Shown: positions 5,593-6,599 of the stretch, in pieces
How positions within the stretch are numbered: position 1 is the stretch's first letter
Layout: each line of letters opens with the position of its first letter
NCBI GenBank assembly: GCA_025965495.1
Contig: JAOPWW010000316.1
Coordinates: forward strand, 1-6,599
Reading direction: 5' to 3'
Length of the DNA stretch: 6,599 bases
Origin: Frankiales bacterium
Lineage (GTDB): Bacteria; Actinomycetota; Actinomycetes; Mycobacteriales; SCTD01
The notes under the pieces: generated by a model
What the model was told of the DNA's origin: nothing
What the model saw: the letters and a program-made list of their open reading frames with translations, nothing else
Database searches by the model: none
Made by a program: the position numbers and the translations under genes

Positions 5593-6599
5593 GTGCGCCG
5601 CGCCCTGCTCCCGCTCGCCCTCACGGCCGCCGCGGCGGCCGCGCTCCTGCCCGCCCCCGCCCTCGCGGCCCCGTCCGGCACGGACACGACCGCAGCCGTC
5701 CTCGCCTGGTACGACGCCACCCGCGACGCCGTCGCCCGGGAGGGCTGGTCCGCGGCCGGCAACCAGCAGGTGGTCGCCACCCGGGCCTGGGCGATCGGCT
5801 GGGGCGCGGCCGACGACGCCCTCGGGCAGCTGCCCCGCGGCGGCGGCCGGCAGGTGCGGGAGGACGCCCAGGTCGCCGCGCTCACCGGCGCCGTCCACGA
5901 CGCGCTCGCCGAGATCAGCCCGTCCTCGCGGCCCGCCCTCGACCGCGTGCGGGACCAGGTCCTCGCCGGCCTCGACACCGAGGCCGACCGGCGGGCGCTC
6001 GCCGTCGGGCAGGCCGCCGCGGCCCGGCACGTGCACGACCGCGAGGGCGACGGCCTGACGGTCAGCGAGGTCAACGCCCCTTTCCCGACCCCCGCCCCCG
6101 GACCGGGCGTGTGGCAGCCGACCCCGCCGTCGTTCGCGCCCGCCGTGCAGGCCGGGCAGGGGAGGGCGCGGCCGTTCGTCCTGCCCGACGTCGCCTCGCG
6201 CTACGTCGCACCGCCTCCGCCGGCCCTCGACGACGAGCGCACCCTCGCCAGCCTCCGCGAGGTCGACGCCGTCGGCAGCGCGAGCTCCACCGTCCGGACC
6301 GCCGCGCAGACCGACCTCGCCCGCTTCTGGTCGCAGACCTCGGTCGGCGGCTTCACCGACCTGCTCCGGCCCGTCACCGCCGACGCCGCCCGCGACCTGC
6401 CGCGCGCCGTGCACCTCGTCGCCGTGTTCCACGAGGTGACGGCCGACGTGCAGATCACCCTGTACGCCGCCAAGTACCGCTACCTGCGGTGGCGCCCCGT
6501 CACGGCCCTGCGCACCGAGGACGCCGACCCGCGCACGCCCTACGACCCCGCCTTCACCCCGTTGCTCGCCACCCCGGCGCACCCCGAGTACCCGAGCGG
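5593..6599 (+). CDS. Secreted vanadium-dependent haloperoxidase / PAP2-superfamily protein; 3' partial
   Basis: The frame is open from GTG 5593 to the window edge; 335 complete codons are visible. Residues 1-25 form a signal peptide: R2-R3, an Ala/Leu core, and cleavage after ALA at 23-25. The mature N-terminal part is a helical, Ala-rich region, followed by a Pro-rich segment containing GVWQPTPPSF and a PFVLPD motif typical of bacterial vanadium haloperoxidase-like proteins. The shared phosphatase/haloperoxidase active-site signature begins with K294 in KYRYLRWRP (K-X6-RP) and resumes 31 residues after P302 with PEYPSG at the last base. The catalytic histidine of PSGH and the later R/H motif lie outside the window. 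Haloperoxidases use H2O2 to oxidise halides at a vanadate centre; the same fold also occurs in acid phosphatases, so the reaction is not certain. The KYRY..RWRPVTALR wording and HPEYPSG favour the haloperoxidase-like branch. It is driven by its own promoter and is divergent from the hydrolase gene. Confidence 0.82.
   Translation, partial: MRRALLPLALTAAAAAALLPAPALAAPSGTDTTAAVLAWYDATRDAVAREGWSAAGNQQVVATRAWAIGWGAADDALGQLPRGGGRQVREDAQVAALTGAVHDALAEISPSSRPALDRVRDQVLAGLDTEADRRALAVGQAAAARHVHDREGDGLTVSEVNAPFPTPAPGPGVWQPTPPSFAPAVQAGQGRARPFVLPDVASRYVAPPPPALDDERTLASLREVDAVGSASSTVRTAAQTDLARFWSQTSVGGFTDLLRPVTADAARDLPRAVHLVAVFHEVTADVQITLYAAKYRYLRWRPVTALRTEDADPRTPYDPAFTPLLATPAHPEYPS

Noticed and set aside
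5494..6582. A 362-codon open frame on the minus strand.
   Set aside because: It is antisense to the haloperoxidase-like gene, which has a signal peptide and family signature, and it has Gly/Arg-rich low-complexity content.
1..6599. Signs of a mobile element, CRISPR array, toxin-antitoxin pair or other defence system.
   Set aside because: No transposase, integrase, direct-repeat array or small paired genes are seen. Base composition is uniform across the window.

Overview
The window is about 6.6 kb of very GC-rich DNA whose codon third positions are almost all G or C. Gene content suggests a high-GC actinomycete: a DesA3-type acyl-CoA desaturase with its dedicated reductase, Sec-secreted enzymes with short Ala/Pro-rich leaders, GTG starts and a probable leaderless gene. 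I cannot place it to genus. I see no RNA genes, insertion sequences, CRISPR arrays or attachment sites.

Layout: (1) 1-2306, plus strand: a two-gene operon. The first gene is a flavin/[2Fe-2S] oxidoreductase whose 5' end lies outside the window; the second is a membrane fatty-acid desaturase with three histidine boxes. They match the Mycobacterium Rv3230c/DesA3 pair, which moves electrons from NAD(P)H through FAD and a ferredoxin-type cluster to the diiron desaturase. (2) 2307-2382: a strong GC hairpin between convergent genes, probably a two-way terminator. (3) 2383-2880, minus strand: a small hemerythrin (HHE) protein. (4) 2881-3011: a divergent intergenic region with no canonical -10 box. 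(5) 3012-4703, plus strand: a secreted GH79-like glycoside hydrolase (beta-glucuronidase/heparanase type) with both catalytic glutamates visible. (6) 4718-5497, minus strand: a dienelactone hydrolase-family alpha/beta hydrolase, ending 14 nt from the GH79 stop. (7) 5498-5592: a compact divergent promoter region. (8) 5593-6599, plus strand: a secreted vanadium-dependent haloperoxidase/PAP2-superfamily enzyme, cut off by the window edge inside its PSGH motif.

Only the reductase and desaturase clearly work together. The other four genes alternate in strand and look like independent units. A loose theme is redox and iron chemistry, plus two exported enzymes that may act on extracellular substrates. 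I found no convincing previously undescribed multi-gene system. The items most worth following are the haloperoxidase-or-phosphatase question at the right edge, the substrate of the GH79 enzyme, and the two divergent promoter regions.
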